This document shows positions 25,570-33,605 of a DNA stretch of 64,000 nt, piece by piece; position 1 is the stretch's first letter, and the number at the start of each line of letters is the position of its first letter. The DNA comes from Paenibacillus sp. V4I7 (GTDB lineage Bacteria > Bacillota > Bacilli > Paenibacillales > NBRC-103111): assembly GCF_030817275.1 (NCBI RefSeq), contig NZ_JAUSZD010000002.1, positions 4,402,001 to 4,466,000 on the forward strand. The letters run 5' to 3'. The notes beneath the pieces are model-generated. The model was not told the DNA's origin and made no database searches. It saw only the letters and a program-made list of their open reading frames with translations. The translations under genes were made by a program, and so were the position numbers.

Positions 25570-26466
25570 TTAATCCCGATTAAGCCGTTTGGACATATAG
25601 AAATAAACAATCGTAATCAGCCCGACAATCAAAGCCGTTACAAACCCCGCTGCGCTGCCGTAGCCGATTTGTTGGACAGTCGCAGTAGAAGCGGATACCG
25701 GGAAAAACAATTTATACACGTAAAGGTACATGACATCTGTTTTGCCGAACGGTCCACCCTCGGTCAGGACCATAATGCTTTCATAACCTTTCAGCGCAGT
25801 GATAATGGCCAACATGACGATCATTTGCAGAACAGGACCCAGCATTGGAATCGTAATGCTCCAAAATTTTTGCGCCGCATTCGCTCCATCGATCGATGCG
25901 CTCTCATACAGATCATCGGGAATACCTTGCAGCCCAGCGATAAAAAGCAGCATATAGTTGCCGATCGCACCCCAGATAGCCGTAATAATCACCGTCAGCA
26001 TAGCGTAATTCGGTCCCAGCCAATCAACCGCTTTGGAGATCACCCCGTACTTGATCAAAAATTGATTGAGCAATCCATTATACGAATTAAAAATGGTGAA
26101 AAACACGATCGACATTACCGATGTACTAATAATGGTCGGCATAAAATAGATAGCACGCAGAAACACTTTGCCTTTCAGCCCCCGATTTAAAATGACGGCA
26201 AGTAAAAGTGAAATCGGCAGGACAATGATAATTTTTCCGCTCGCATAAATGAACGTGTTATACACAGAGTGCCAAAATTCCTGATCGCGCAGTAATCTCG
26301 AAAAATTATCGAGTCCAATAAATTTTTTTTGGCCGAACCCCTGATAATCATAAAACATATAGCGAAGCGCCCATACAATCGGATAGATCCCTAGCGCCAA
26401 AGTCAAAAATAGACTAGGAAAAATGAATACATAGGAATTGAAAAGAGAAAGCCTTTTTCGCATCAT
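25570..26466 (-). CDS. Carbohydrate ABC transporter permease (MalF/UgpA type)
   Basis: A 298-residue membrane permease of the MalF/UgpA/LacF class with six predicted helices and the EAA loop YESASIDGANAAQKFWSITIPML. It is the first gene of the transporter unit and pairs with the permease at 24685-25551. The ATG is preceded by AAGGAG. Its promoter region (26467-26600) carries two direct repeats 22 bases apart, the arrangement expected for an AraC-type activator. Confidence 0.93.
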   Translation of the reverse strand: MMRKRLSLFNSYVFIFPSLFLTLALGIYPIVWALRYMFYDYQGFGQKKFIGLDNFSRLLRDQEFWHSVYNTFIYASGKIIIVLPISLLLAVILNRGLKGKVFLRAIYFMPTIISTSVMSIVFFTIFNSYNGLLNQFLIKYGVISKAVDWLGPNYAMLTVIITAIWGAIGNYMLLFIAGLQGIPDDLYESASIDGANAAQKFWSITIPMLGPVLQMIVMLAIITALKGYESIMVLTEGGPFGKTDVMYLYVYKLFFPVSASTATVQQIGYGSAAGFVTALIVGLITIVYFYMSKRLNRD

Positions 26467-26527
26467 ACATCTGCTCCTTTAGGTTATTGTACTCCAAGCA
26501 TAGTACAACCTCGTTAAGGTACGAGAG

Positions 26528-26563
26528 CGGCAATTCAACTGTATCCATAGGACAAATCAACTG
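26528..26563 (-). promoter_or_regulatory. Tandem direct-repeat operator upstream of the permease operon
   Basis: The plus strand has GGACAAATCAACTG (26550-26563) and CGGCAATTCAACTG (26528-26541), 11 of 14 identical and exactly 22 bases apart. Two half-sites separated by two helical turns are characteristic of AraC-family activators. The first copy recurs upstream of the binding-protein gene. Confidence 0.55.
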
Positions 26564-26608
26564 TTTTTAAATCATGCAATATGGGTATCCATGATCTCCT
26601 GCAAACGG

Positions 26609-26643
26609 GAACAAGCCGCAAAGCTATCTCTGCGGCTTGTTTC
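26609..26643 (-). terminator. Terminator of the GH38 gene
   Basis: ACAAGCCGCA pairs exactly with TGCGGCTTGT around a 10-base loop, 17 or so bases after the GH38 stop. It separates the mannosidase from the downstream permease promoter. Confidence 0.75.
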
Positions 26644-26656
26644 CAAGAATATCAAA

Positions 26657-29600
26657 CTATTTCAACAGCTGAATGATAAACGTTCTGATTTCGTATGGAT
26701 TCAGCTGAACATCAATCAACGATTCGTACTGCCTATCACCAAGAGGCCTTTCGAGCAGGTCGCATTCCTGCCAGGACTTGACCCGCGCATCACTCGAAAT
26801 TTGCGTTTGGCCGCTAATGCCGGCAAACTCGTGAATGCGTAAAATAATCGTGTCATGATCCTCCGCTTTTTTTACCGCATCAATCATAACATGCTTGCTG
26901 GATAGACGGAACAAGCTGAATGAGTCTTCGGCAGGCTTGCCGGGCACAAATGATAGTGGATTGTTCAGCGACCAAGCGGACTGCACCGTTCCTCCGTCAT
27001 ACCAGTCGCTAGCATGCGGGAAGAGCGAATACGTAAATTCATGCTCTCCTTGATCGGCCGTCGGGTCTGGAACCATAGCGGACTTGATCAGGGTAAGACG
27101 CATCACATGGTCTTTTACATCATAACCGTATTTACAATCGTTCAAGAGACTGACGCCATATCCGCGTTCGGACAAATCAGCCCACTGATGGCCAACCGTC
27201 TCAAACCTGGCATAGTCCCAGCTTGTATTCCAATGGGTCGGACGCTTCACGTTGCCAAATTGAATATCGTAAGTCGCCTCCGTTGCCCGGATTCGCAGCG
27301 GAAAGGCTACTTTCAGCAGTTTGCGCTGTTCATTCCAATTAACGTGGGTCTGGAAATCGATTCTGCGACTGTACGCATAGAGCACCATATCCTGCACCAC
27401 GGTTGAATCCATATAGGACCACTCGAAACGGACTACCACAGCCAAAGGACCACTGTCCGTCACTTCGACCCGGGTCAGAATATCAACTTCCTGCTTTTTC
27501 TCCGTGTAAAAGATGTCAATGTCCCACGCTTCGTGCCGGCCTTTCGGCTTATCTTCGAACACTTCGAAACGATTCCCTGTTTCGCCTGCGGCGAGTATTT
27601 CCCGGCGCTCAATTCGATCGTAAAGACGGACAATCTGACCCAAGTCATTCCATTCTATTTCATAAAAAGGCGTTATAAATCCATGATCCAACTTTATGAA
27701 TTTATTCTCTGCTATAGCCTGTACATGCTGATCGACCCGCTCCTTACGATGGATGACAGCGAATCCCATCGGAGAGATTTTCTCTACGTTTACCCACCAG
27801 TTTCCACCTACAAGCTGAGCCTCCAGTGGCCGATCCGAAGCATCAAACCACCCTACTCCGGCTTCCTCCGTTTGTTCTTCGGCCATGCAAACAAGATCTG
27901 TTCTCTCCCACGGAGAACCGTTAAACACCGTCACTTCGCTTCCCTTTTCCCTACCCGCTGTCAAAAGCAAAGCTGACTGATCCCACACCTTTTGACCTAT
28001 AGTTAACGCCTCTTCGTATTCGGCTTTGCTGTCCTCATACACCTCGCGAATCGACGATCCAGGGATAATGTCGTGGAATTGGTTGCGCAAAATAATTTTC
28101 CAGCCTTCGTGCAGGGCTAGGGAAGTTTCGGCCACCGCCGCATGACCAGTAGCATTCAATATACAACTCATGGCCTGCACCCATTCGGTTTCTCGATACA
28201 GCAGCTCCAGCTTGCGATTCATCCGCTTGTTGTAAGCCTGACTCGTATAAGTACCGCGGTGAAGCTCCAAATACAATTCACCGTCCCACGTGTGCACATA
28301 TGAATTGGTGTTGCTGACGCTCATCTGCAATTCGTTAAAATACTCGTCAGCACGCCCCGTCTTCACATGAGGAATGCCTGGAATATCATCCAGCCTGCGT
28401 CGCATCTCTAGCATTTCACGATTGACACCTCCGCCGCCGTCGCCGAACCCATATGCAAGCAGCAAATTCGTATTGAGTGTCTTATCGCGGTAGCTTTCCC
28501 AAATCCCCTGTACCGATGAGGGCGTCACTTTCCCGTTGTACGTATAATAAAAGGCCCCTTCGCTCGATCCGGGATCCGGCGTCGTAATAAAATGGGTCAG
28601 TACTTCCGTCCCGTCAATGCCCCGCCATTTAAAAGTGTCATGAGGCATCCGGTTATATTGGTTCCAGCTGATTTTGGTTGTCATAAACGATTCGATGCCA
28701 GATTTGCGTAAAATTTGCGGCAGCGCCCAGCTGTAGCCAAACACATCAGGCAGCCATAAATACTTGCATTCCACACCGAATTCCTCACGAAAAAATCGGG
28801 TTCCATACAACAGCTGCCGCACCAGAGATTCCCCAGAGGCCAAATTGCAATCCGCCTCCAGCCACATCGCTCCACCGGCTTCCCAGCGACCTTCCTTGAT
28901 GCGTTCCTTGATACGCTCGTAAATTTGCGGATAATCAGACTTGATATATTCATAAAGCTGCGGCTGCGTTTGCAAAAAGATATACTCCGGATACTGCTCC
29001 ATCAAACGCAGTACGGTTGAAAACGATCTCGCTGCCTTTTCCCTCGTATGCTTCAGCTGCCACAACCAAGCCACATCTATATGCGTATGTCCGATACACT
29101 GTACCACAACCGAGTGAAGCTTGGACATCGACGACAATGTCTGCCGGAGTTGTTCACGTGCCTTTTCAACGGAGTTGTAAAAGCCTTCACTCCCAGGCCT
29201 CGACCAGTCGAGTATTAAGAAAGCCTGATCCAGCATAGAAAGCAGTTGATGCCGCTCCGGACGATTTTCGTCTAGTATACGGACCGTTTCCAGCAGTGCT
29301 TTGGCTGTATAATACATATCGTCGCATGCTTCATCCAGCCAGCACACAGAAGCTAACTCCATTCTGCTTTCCATCACGCGGTGGCTCTCATATCCCCCTA
29401 GCCCTGACCACAAGCGGAAGCGTAGCTGAGCGGTTTGACCGATCACAGCTTCAGGCATAAAAACTTCCTCATGATTCGAGTCTACTCCTTGATACGGCTC
29501 TCCGTTCAGAAATAGCAGCGATTCGAATCCGCTGTTCGTTCCACCTCCAGTTTGTCCGAGGCAGAACCGGCCAAGTACTTTTCTTCCTTCCCACTCAGCG

Positions 29601-29821
29601 GGAATCATCACATCTGCAGCCAGCCAGTAGTATACATCGCGGCCATTCCATCGGTCACCTATACGTATATCCGTCCACTCGCCTTCTTCCGACGGATACG
29701 CTCCAATTGCGCCATCCTCATCCCGTTTGATTCGAAACTTATCTATGCGCCGTTCATCACGATAGCGGTACGACTCCAACTCATTTAAACGTGCTTGTAA
29801 TTTCTCCACGGTCCAAAACAT
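26657..29821 (-). CDS. Alpha-mannosidase, glycoside hydrolase family 38
   Basis: A 1,054-residue cytoplasmic exo-alpha-mannosidase of GH38. An N-terminal carbohydrate-binding-like region (to about 235) leads to the catalytic domain. Zinc ligands are visible in IGHTHIDVAWLW (His245/His247, Asp249), and the nucleophile is Asp359 in LWLPDVFGYS. The middle (three-helix) and C-terminal beta-domains follow. The start is ATG 29821 with AAGGAGGAG 7 bases upstream; an upstream in-frame ATG at 29968 would add 49 non-homologous residues through the ribosome site. No signal peptide. It faces the manno-oligosaccharide-type transporter downstream, so it probably trims imported mannosides to mannose. Confidence 0.94.
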   Translation of the reverse strand: MFWTVEKLQARLNELESYRYRDERRIDKFRIKRDEDGAIGAYPSEEGEWTDIRIGDRWNGRDVYYWLAADVMIPAEWEGRKVLGRFCLGQTGGGTNSGFESLLFLNGEPYQGVDSNHEEVFMPEAVIGQTAQLRFRLWSGLGGYESHRVMESRMELASVCWLDEACDDMYYTAKALLETVRILDENRPERHQLLSMLDQAFLILDWSRPGSEGFYNSVEKAREQLRQTLSSMSKLHSVVVQCIGHTHIDVAWLWQLKHTREKAARSFSTVLRLMEQYPEYIFLQTQPQLYEYIKSDYPQIYERIKERIKEGRWEAGGAMWLEADCNLASGESLVRQLLYGTRFFREEFGVECKYLWLPDVFGYSWALPQILRKSGIESFMTTKISWNQYNRMPHDTFKWRGIDGTEVLTHFITTPDPGSSEGAFYYTYNGKVTPSSVQGIWESYRDKTLNTNLLLAYGFGDGGGGVNREMLEMRRRLDDIPGIPHVKTGRADEYFNELQMSVSNTNSYVHTWDGELYLELHRGTYTSQAYNKRMNRKLELLYRETEWVQAMSCILNATGHAAVAETSLALHEGWKIILRNQFHDIIPGSSIREVYEDSKAEYEEALTIGQKVWDQSALLLTAGREKGSEVTVFNGSPWERTDLVCMAEEQTEEAGVGWFDASDRPLEAQLVGGNWWVNVEKISPMGFAVIHRKERVDQHVQAIAENKFIKLDHGFITPFYEIEWNDLGQIVRLYDRIERREILAAGETGNRFEVFEDKPKGRHEAWDIDIFYTEKKQEVDILTRVEVTDSGPLAVVVRFEWSYMDSTVVQDMVLYAYSRRIDFQTHVNWNEQRKLLKVAFPLRIRATEATYDIQFGNVKRPTHWNTSWDYARFETVGHQWADLSERGYGVSLLNDCKYGYDVKDHVMRLTLIKSAMVPDPTADQGEHEFTYSLFPHASDWYDGGTVQSAWSLNNPLSFVPGKPAEDSFSLFRLSSKHVMIDAVKKAEDHDTIILRIHEFAGISGQTQISSDARVKSWQECDLLERPLGDRQYESLIDVQLNPYEIRTFIIQLLK

Positions 29822-29960
29822 CGAATTTCTCCTCCTTATTCTTACTAGTATGTCTATTGTAATGGATGCAAAACTCCTTATGTGATAGGTAATCTGATGA
29901 TACTGAGGGGGTAAAATCATTACATATATTCTTATTGGACCCACGATAGACGAAATAGGG

Positions 29961-29999
29961 AAAAACAAAAGACTGCCATCAGGCAGCCCTTTTGTTTTT
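29961..29999. terminator. Bidirectional-looking terminator
   Basis: AAAACAAAAG-CTGCC and GGCAG-CCTTTTGTTTT make a near-perfect stem with an ATCA loop and T-runs on both strands. It closes the YheC/D-like gene (stop at 30005) on the minus strand. Confidence 0.85.
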
Positions 30000-30004
30000 A
30001 AGCT

Positions 30005-30661
30005 CTAATGAGGTTTTGTATTCACTTCTAAAATCCATACGTTTCCATGCTTGTCGATGCCAAAATCGTAACCGAGCATACCAATGCCTGGATAGCGGGA
30101 TTCAAGCAGCATCGTGCATGTTCGGGCCACTCCGCACATCGTGTCAATTTTGGATTTGACTAGCGAAGCAGGGAAAGTCCGCCGCAGCGCATGAGCACCT
30201 TTAAGTAAAGTGCCGCCACGGCAGATGTTTGTGACGAACAGCCCTGGGCGAGCCAATCGGCCGACAACAGCTCGGATGACCCAAGACCGGCCTGCTTTTT
30301 TCAGTTTGACGCGATAATCTAGAGGCCTTCCATCAATTGTAGCTAAGTCAATGCCCTGCTGCAGCATGAACGGGCGGTTATTACGAATTTGGTTTAACGC
30401 TGAAAATAACTCAGTCCAAGTGCGAAATGTTCTTTTCGTCCCGCAGTGGTGCAGCAAATACCCTTTACCCGTTTTTGTTATTTTGACTACACTGCTTCCC
30501 CCGGTTCCAATGATCGGCTTTGCCACAACAAAAACATATTGTCTCAGCATGGCCTGCAGGTTCAAAGCGCTGAAGCGGCGCATGTTCGGAATATGCTTGG
30601 CAACGCCGGCATGCCCCAACAAAACGGAGAACTTCGACCATTTATTAGCAACCAAACGCAT
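30005..30661 (-). CDS. YheC/YheD-like ATP-grasp protein (short form)
   Basis: A 218-residue protein of the YheC/D family, endospore coat-associated proteins with an ATP-grasp fold. Visible family blocks include VAKPIIGTGGSSVVKI, QQGIDLATIDGRPLDYRVKL, WVIRAVVGRLARPG, VTNICRGG and the metal-binding end GIDKHGNVWILEVNTKP. It is shorter than YheC/D of Bacillus subtilis (about 360-450 residues): the N-terminal domain is nearly absent and the protein ends right after NTKPH. ATG follows AAGGAGG. It stands alone between terminators. Ligation activity and substrate are unknown. Confidence 0.85.
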   Translation of the reverse strand: MRLVANKWSKFSVLLGHAGVAKHIPNMRRFSALNLQAMLRQYVFVVAKPIIGTGGSSVVKITKTGKGYLLHHCGTKRTFRTWTELFSALNQIRNNRPFMLQQGIDLATIDGRPLDYRVKLKKAGRSWVIRAVVGRLARPGLFVTNICRGGTLLKGAHALRRTFPASLVKSKIDTMCGVARTCTMLLESRYPGIGMLGYDFGIDKHGNVWILEVNTKPH

Positions 30662-30752
30662 CAGAGATTCCTCCTTCCGTACAAGGCTTCCTCTATGCTA
30701 GAGTATTCCTCTTCCGTCAGAAGGGATAGGGACAATCAATTAAGTGAACAAC

Positions 30753-31310
30753 TTATTTTTTCACATTTTTCATAAAATCCCAGCCGCCCGTATTGGTATT
30801 CGTAGTCTTCCCATCTGGTCCTACGGCTGTGTATTTAAAGTTAATCGCTCCATAATTCAACTCAATGTATTCATCTAAATGATTTAAGTTATATGTACTA
30901 ACGCTAATCTTTTCTAAATCGATGGTTACGATCGGTAACCTTTGTTCGCCCGTCTTAACGAATACAATTTGGCCTTTCTCAATGGTTTTTCCCATGACCA
31001 TATCCATAAACATCGGAATAGATGAAAGGTCAAAAGTTTTATTAATAGCAATCGCTTCCCGAACCGCTTTTCCTGCACCAGATCCGGTAGTTGAACTGCT
31101 GTTTAATGTAGAACTATTTTCGAATTCCAATGAAACATATTGAAGCTGGATCCACTTTTCATATCCTTTCGTAACAGATTCACCCGAAATTCCGTCTAAT
31201 TTCAGATAAACATCGAAATCACTACTTTCCGCAGCCGCGGGGACAACACCGAAAGCAAGAACAAACAAGCACATGGTGAAGAAGACTATTGAATTTCTTA
31301 ACCTTCTCAA
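30753..31310 (-). CDS. Exported Hcp-family (T6SS tube-like) protein
   Basis: A protein of about 185 residues whose mature part matches the Hcp fold of type VI secretion tubes: VYLKLDGISGESV at the start, a Gly-rich TGSGAGKAV loop, SIPMFMDMVMGKTIEKGQIVF, VTIDLEKISVST, and the end ELNYGAINFKYTAVGPDGK followed by GGWDF. Unlike true Hcp it has an N-terminal signal peptide (CLFVLAFGVVPAAAES), so it should leave a Gram-positive cell by the Sec route. The start is set at TTG 31310 (GAGGAGT 7 bases upstream); GTG 31319 abuts the ribosome site. No other T6SS genes are nearby. Function unknown; a secreted ring or wall-associated protein is possible. Confidence 0.8.
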   Translation of the reverse strand: MRRLRNSIVFFTMCLFVLAFGVVPAAAESSDFDVYLKLDGISGESVTKGYEKWIQLQYVSLEFENSSTLNSSSTTGSGAGKAVREAIAINKTFDLSSIPMFMDMVMGKTIEKGQIVFVKTGEQRLPIVTIDLEKISVSTYNLNHLDEYIELNYGAINFKYTAVGPDGKTTNTNTGGWDFMKNVKK

Positions 31311-31370
31311 GCATATCACTCCTCATCTCGTCCGATACAATATGTATCAATTCACCTAAATATATCCGAT

Positions 31371-31613
31371 AATTTTCCTTTTGTAAATGAGGCTTTAGTC
31401 AGCCTTTCCTCCAGTTTACTTGGAGCCATCTTTAGCCATGAAATCACCACACATCGGCTGCACGGTATGGCCATCGTATGCGCAGTAATCAGCTTGGCAA
31501 CACTCACATTATCGATATTAATGCCAAGTAATTCCATCCAAAACAAAAGCAGTCCAAGGCAGATCCTGATCGGTGAGGGTAGAAAACAAGAAGGCTGTCC
31601 CAAGTGTAGATAA
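31371..31613 (+). pseudogene. Possible C-terminal remnant of a membrane transporter
   Basis: The plus strand reads an open frame without a start: NEALVSLSSSLLGAIF, then HGMAIVCAVISLATLTLSIL, a membrane-helix pattern like the last helices of an MFS exporter, ending at TAA 31611. The stop lies inside the hairpin at 31588-31636, so transcription of the original gene would end there. Upstream sequence is non-coding. The hydrophobicity pattern supports it but the match is not specific. Confidence 0.3.
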
Positions 31614-31636
31614 TTCTACTTGAGGACAGCCTTCTT
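31588..31636 (+). terminator. Hairpin terminator of the GGCTGTCC type
   Basis: AAGAAGGCTGTCC pairs perfectly with GGACAGCCTTCTT, and the loop holds a second stem (AAGTGTAGA/TCTACTT). T-rich exit on the plus strand. Same stem family as 9954-9998 and 13710-13745. Confidence 0.75.
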
Positions 31637-31652
31637 TCACCTAAAATTAAAA

Positions 31653-31689
31653 GACAGCTGGGCTGCAAGATTATACCTGCCCAACTGTC
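31653..31689 (-). terminator. Terminator of the LplABC-type operon
   Basis: GACAG.TGGGC pairs with GCCCA.CTGTC (one mismatch), and the minus-strand exit reads TTTTAATTTT. It lies about 50 bases beyond the last permease gene. Confidence 0.8.
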
Positions 31690-31738
31690 CTCGTTGTTTT
31701 GTATACGGGTGCATTCTTATGGACTATGTTTCGTTCCC

Positions 31739-32629
31739 TTATTCTTTAACAGACCCTAACGTAATCCCATGGATAAAAAATCTCTGCAGAAACGGATAAA
31801 TAATGAGAACAGGAATCATAGCAATAAAGATTTTAGCCGCGTTCAAGGTTTGATTAGAAAGTTCACTCATCTTCTGTATTTGTTCCGCGGTCATGGTATT
31901 AGCATCCACAATAACGACCAGTTGCTGAATGTAGGTTTGCAGCGGGTAATGATCCGCATTCGACATCAACACGAGACCGTTAAAGAACTCATTCCAGTGA
32001 TAGACGATGCTGAACAAGGTTACGGTTGCCAACACGGGAACTGCCAGTGGAATGAAAATTTTCACAAGCATATACCAAGGCCCCGCCCCATCTACAAGAG
32101 CAGCCTCCTCCAATTCCTTAGGCAAATTACGGAAATAGTTAATGACCAGAATCACACTGAAAATCGGCACACTGTTCCCTAGGACAAGCGCCCAAATATT
32201 ATTGATCAAGCCTAAAGATTTAACCGTTTGATACCAAGGGATTAATCCTCCGTTGAATAACATCGTAAACACCAAAATCCACATCAGTACATTTCTAAAC
32301 GGTAAGTCCTTCGCATTTTTGGATAAGGGGTAACCCATCAGAATAATAATCACGAAGTTAAGACTCGATCCCAACACGACTCGCTGTATCGAAATCCAAA
32401 ACGAATTGAAAAACTTACTGTCACCCATAATTTCATGATAAGAGTTCAAATTAAACCCCACCGGCCATAAGCCAACTTGCCCCGAGGATGCTGCTGCATT
32501 ATCACTTAATGAGACAGCAAGGGTATACCATAAAGGAAGAACACATAATAGCGCTATGCCAACCAGCAGCACGATTAGGAAAAGATCAAATGCTCTGGAG
32601 CCGATTGTTGTTTCTTTGACCATTTTCAT
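31739..32629 (-). CDS. ABC transporter permease (LplC/YtcP type)
   Basis: A 296-residue six-helix permease of the LplC/YtcP group, with the EAA loop LEEAALVDGAGPWYMLVKIFIPLAVP and the family C-terminus FFIHGITLGSVKE. It follows the LplB-type partner by 11 bases and ends the operon before the terminator at 31653. Together with the binding protein at 33606 it forms a complex-carbohydrate importer that relies on an ATPase encoded elsewhere. Confidence 0.93.
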   Translation of the reverse strand: MKMVKETTIGSRAFDLFLIVLLVGIALLCVLPLWYTLAVSLSDNAAASSGQVGLWPVGFNLNSYHEIMGDSKFFNSFWISIQRVVLGSSLNFVIIILMGYPLSKNAKDLPFRNVLMWILVFTMLFNGGLIPWYQTVKSLGLINNIWALVLGNSVPIFSVILVINYFRNLPKELEEAALVDGAGPWYMLVKIFIPLAVPVLATVTLFSIVYHWNEFFNGLVLMSNADHYPLQTYIQQLVVIVDANTMTAEQIQKMSELSNQTLNAAKIFIAMIPVLIIYPFLQRFFIHGITLGSVKE

Positions 32630-32640
32630 GCTCCTTTATA

Positions 32641-33549
32641 TTAAAAAATACGATAATTTGCAAACTTAGCAGCTAGGAAATAGGAAGTTGTAATGAGAAG
32701 AAAACTGATGACCGATTTTAAAAGTCCCATTGCCGTCGCCAATCCATACTGGAGATTCAATAAACCTGTCCGATAGACCCATGTGTCAATAATATCTCCG
32801 CTTGAATAGACAAGTGGATTATAGAGGTTGAAAATTTGGTCAAATCCAGCATTTAAGACATTGCCTAGGCTGAGCACTGAAAGCAAAATAACCGTTGTCA
32901 TAATTCCAGGAAGTGTGACATGAATTAATCGCTGCCAGCGAGTGGCGCCGTCAATCGCAGCCGCTTCGTATAAAGAAGGATTGATTCCCGTTAAAGCCGC
33001 CAAAAAAATAATCGTGTTAAATCCAAATTCCTTCCAGACGTCACTACCTACAATGATAAAAGGAAACAAATCCGCCCTGGCAAAGAACAAAGTAGGACTT
33101 ATACCGAATATACCCAAGATCCCGTTAACAGGTCCTTTATAGGACAACACATCCAACAAGATACCCGAAAGAATGACCCATGATAAAAAATGCGGTAAAT
33201 AAACAATCGTCTGTACCCATCTTTTCAAAAACGCAATGCGTAATTCATTCAGCAATAATGCGAAGATAAGAGGTACAATCATATTCGCGATAATCTTCAT
33301 GACGGCAATAAATAACGTATTGAAAAATACCGTTTTACTATCGTTAAGCGTGAACATATATTTGAAATTTTCCAAGCCGATCCATTCGGAACGGAACATG
33401 CCTAGACCTGGATTGAAATCTTGAAAAGCAATGACTATCCCGAACATAGGAACGATACTAAACAGCGTCAACCATATAAATCCTGGAAGAAGCATGAGAT
33501 AGTAATGTTTGGCAAACCCCTTCGTAACCATCCTACCGATCACTTCCAT
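32641..33549 (-). CDS. ABC transporter permease (LplB type)
   Basis: A 302-residue permease of the LplB/UgpA class. Family landmarks are YLPHFLSWVILSGILLDVLS, the EAA loop YEAAAIDGATRWQRLIHVTLPGI and NPLVYSSGDIIDTWVYR. The start at ATG 33549 has only a weak ribosome site (GAGAGA); an in-frame ATG at 33531 is an alternative. It comes second in the operon, after the binding protein, separated by a hairpin. Confidence 0.92.
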   Translation of the reverse strand: MEVIGRMVTKGFAKHYYLMLLPGFIWLTLFSIVPMFGIVIAFQDFNPGLGMFRSEWIGLENFKYMFTLNDSKTVFFNTLFIAVMKIIANMIVPLIFALLLNELRIAFLKRWVQTIVYLPHFLSWVILSGILLDVLSYKGPVNGILGIFGISPTLFFARADLFPFIIVGSDVWKEFGFNTIIFLAALTGINPSLYEAAAIDGATRWQRLIHVTLPGIMTTVILLSVLSLGNVLNAGFDQIFNLYNPLVYSSGDIIDTWVYRTGLLNLQYGLATAMGLLKSVISFLLITTSYFLAAKFANYRIF

Positions 33550-33569
33550 TCTCTCTATTGTAAGGGAAA

Positions 33570-33592
33570 GGCGCCAGAATTCTCTGACGCCT
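33570..33592 (-). other. Intercistronic hairpin after the binding-protein gene
   Basis: GGCG.CAGA and TCTG.CGCC form a compact stem with an ATTC loop (one mismatch), between the binding-protein stop and the LplB start. There is no T-run. Such hairpins commonly raise binding-protein mRNA relative to permease mRNA (established for other transporters; inferred here). Confidence 0.45.
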
Positions 33593-33605
33593 CCATGCTT
33601 TCTTA

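Noticed and set aside
25543..26190. A 215-residue plus-strand open frame
   Set aside because: Antisense to an intact MalF-type permease; composition is rich in His, Arg and Asn, as expected from reversed membrane-protein codons.
30753..31310. A functional type VI secretion locus
   Set aside because: Only an Hcp-like protein is present, and it carries a Sec signal; no sheath, VgrG or ClpV genes are in the window.
31352..31603. An 83-residue minus-strand open frame
   Set aside because: No ribosome site; the plus strand of the same stretch has the more convincing, transporter-like reading, and the frame starts inside a terminator.
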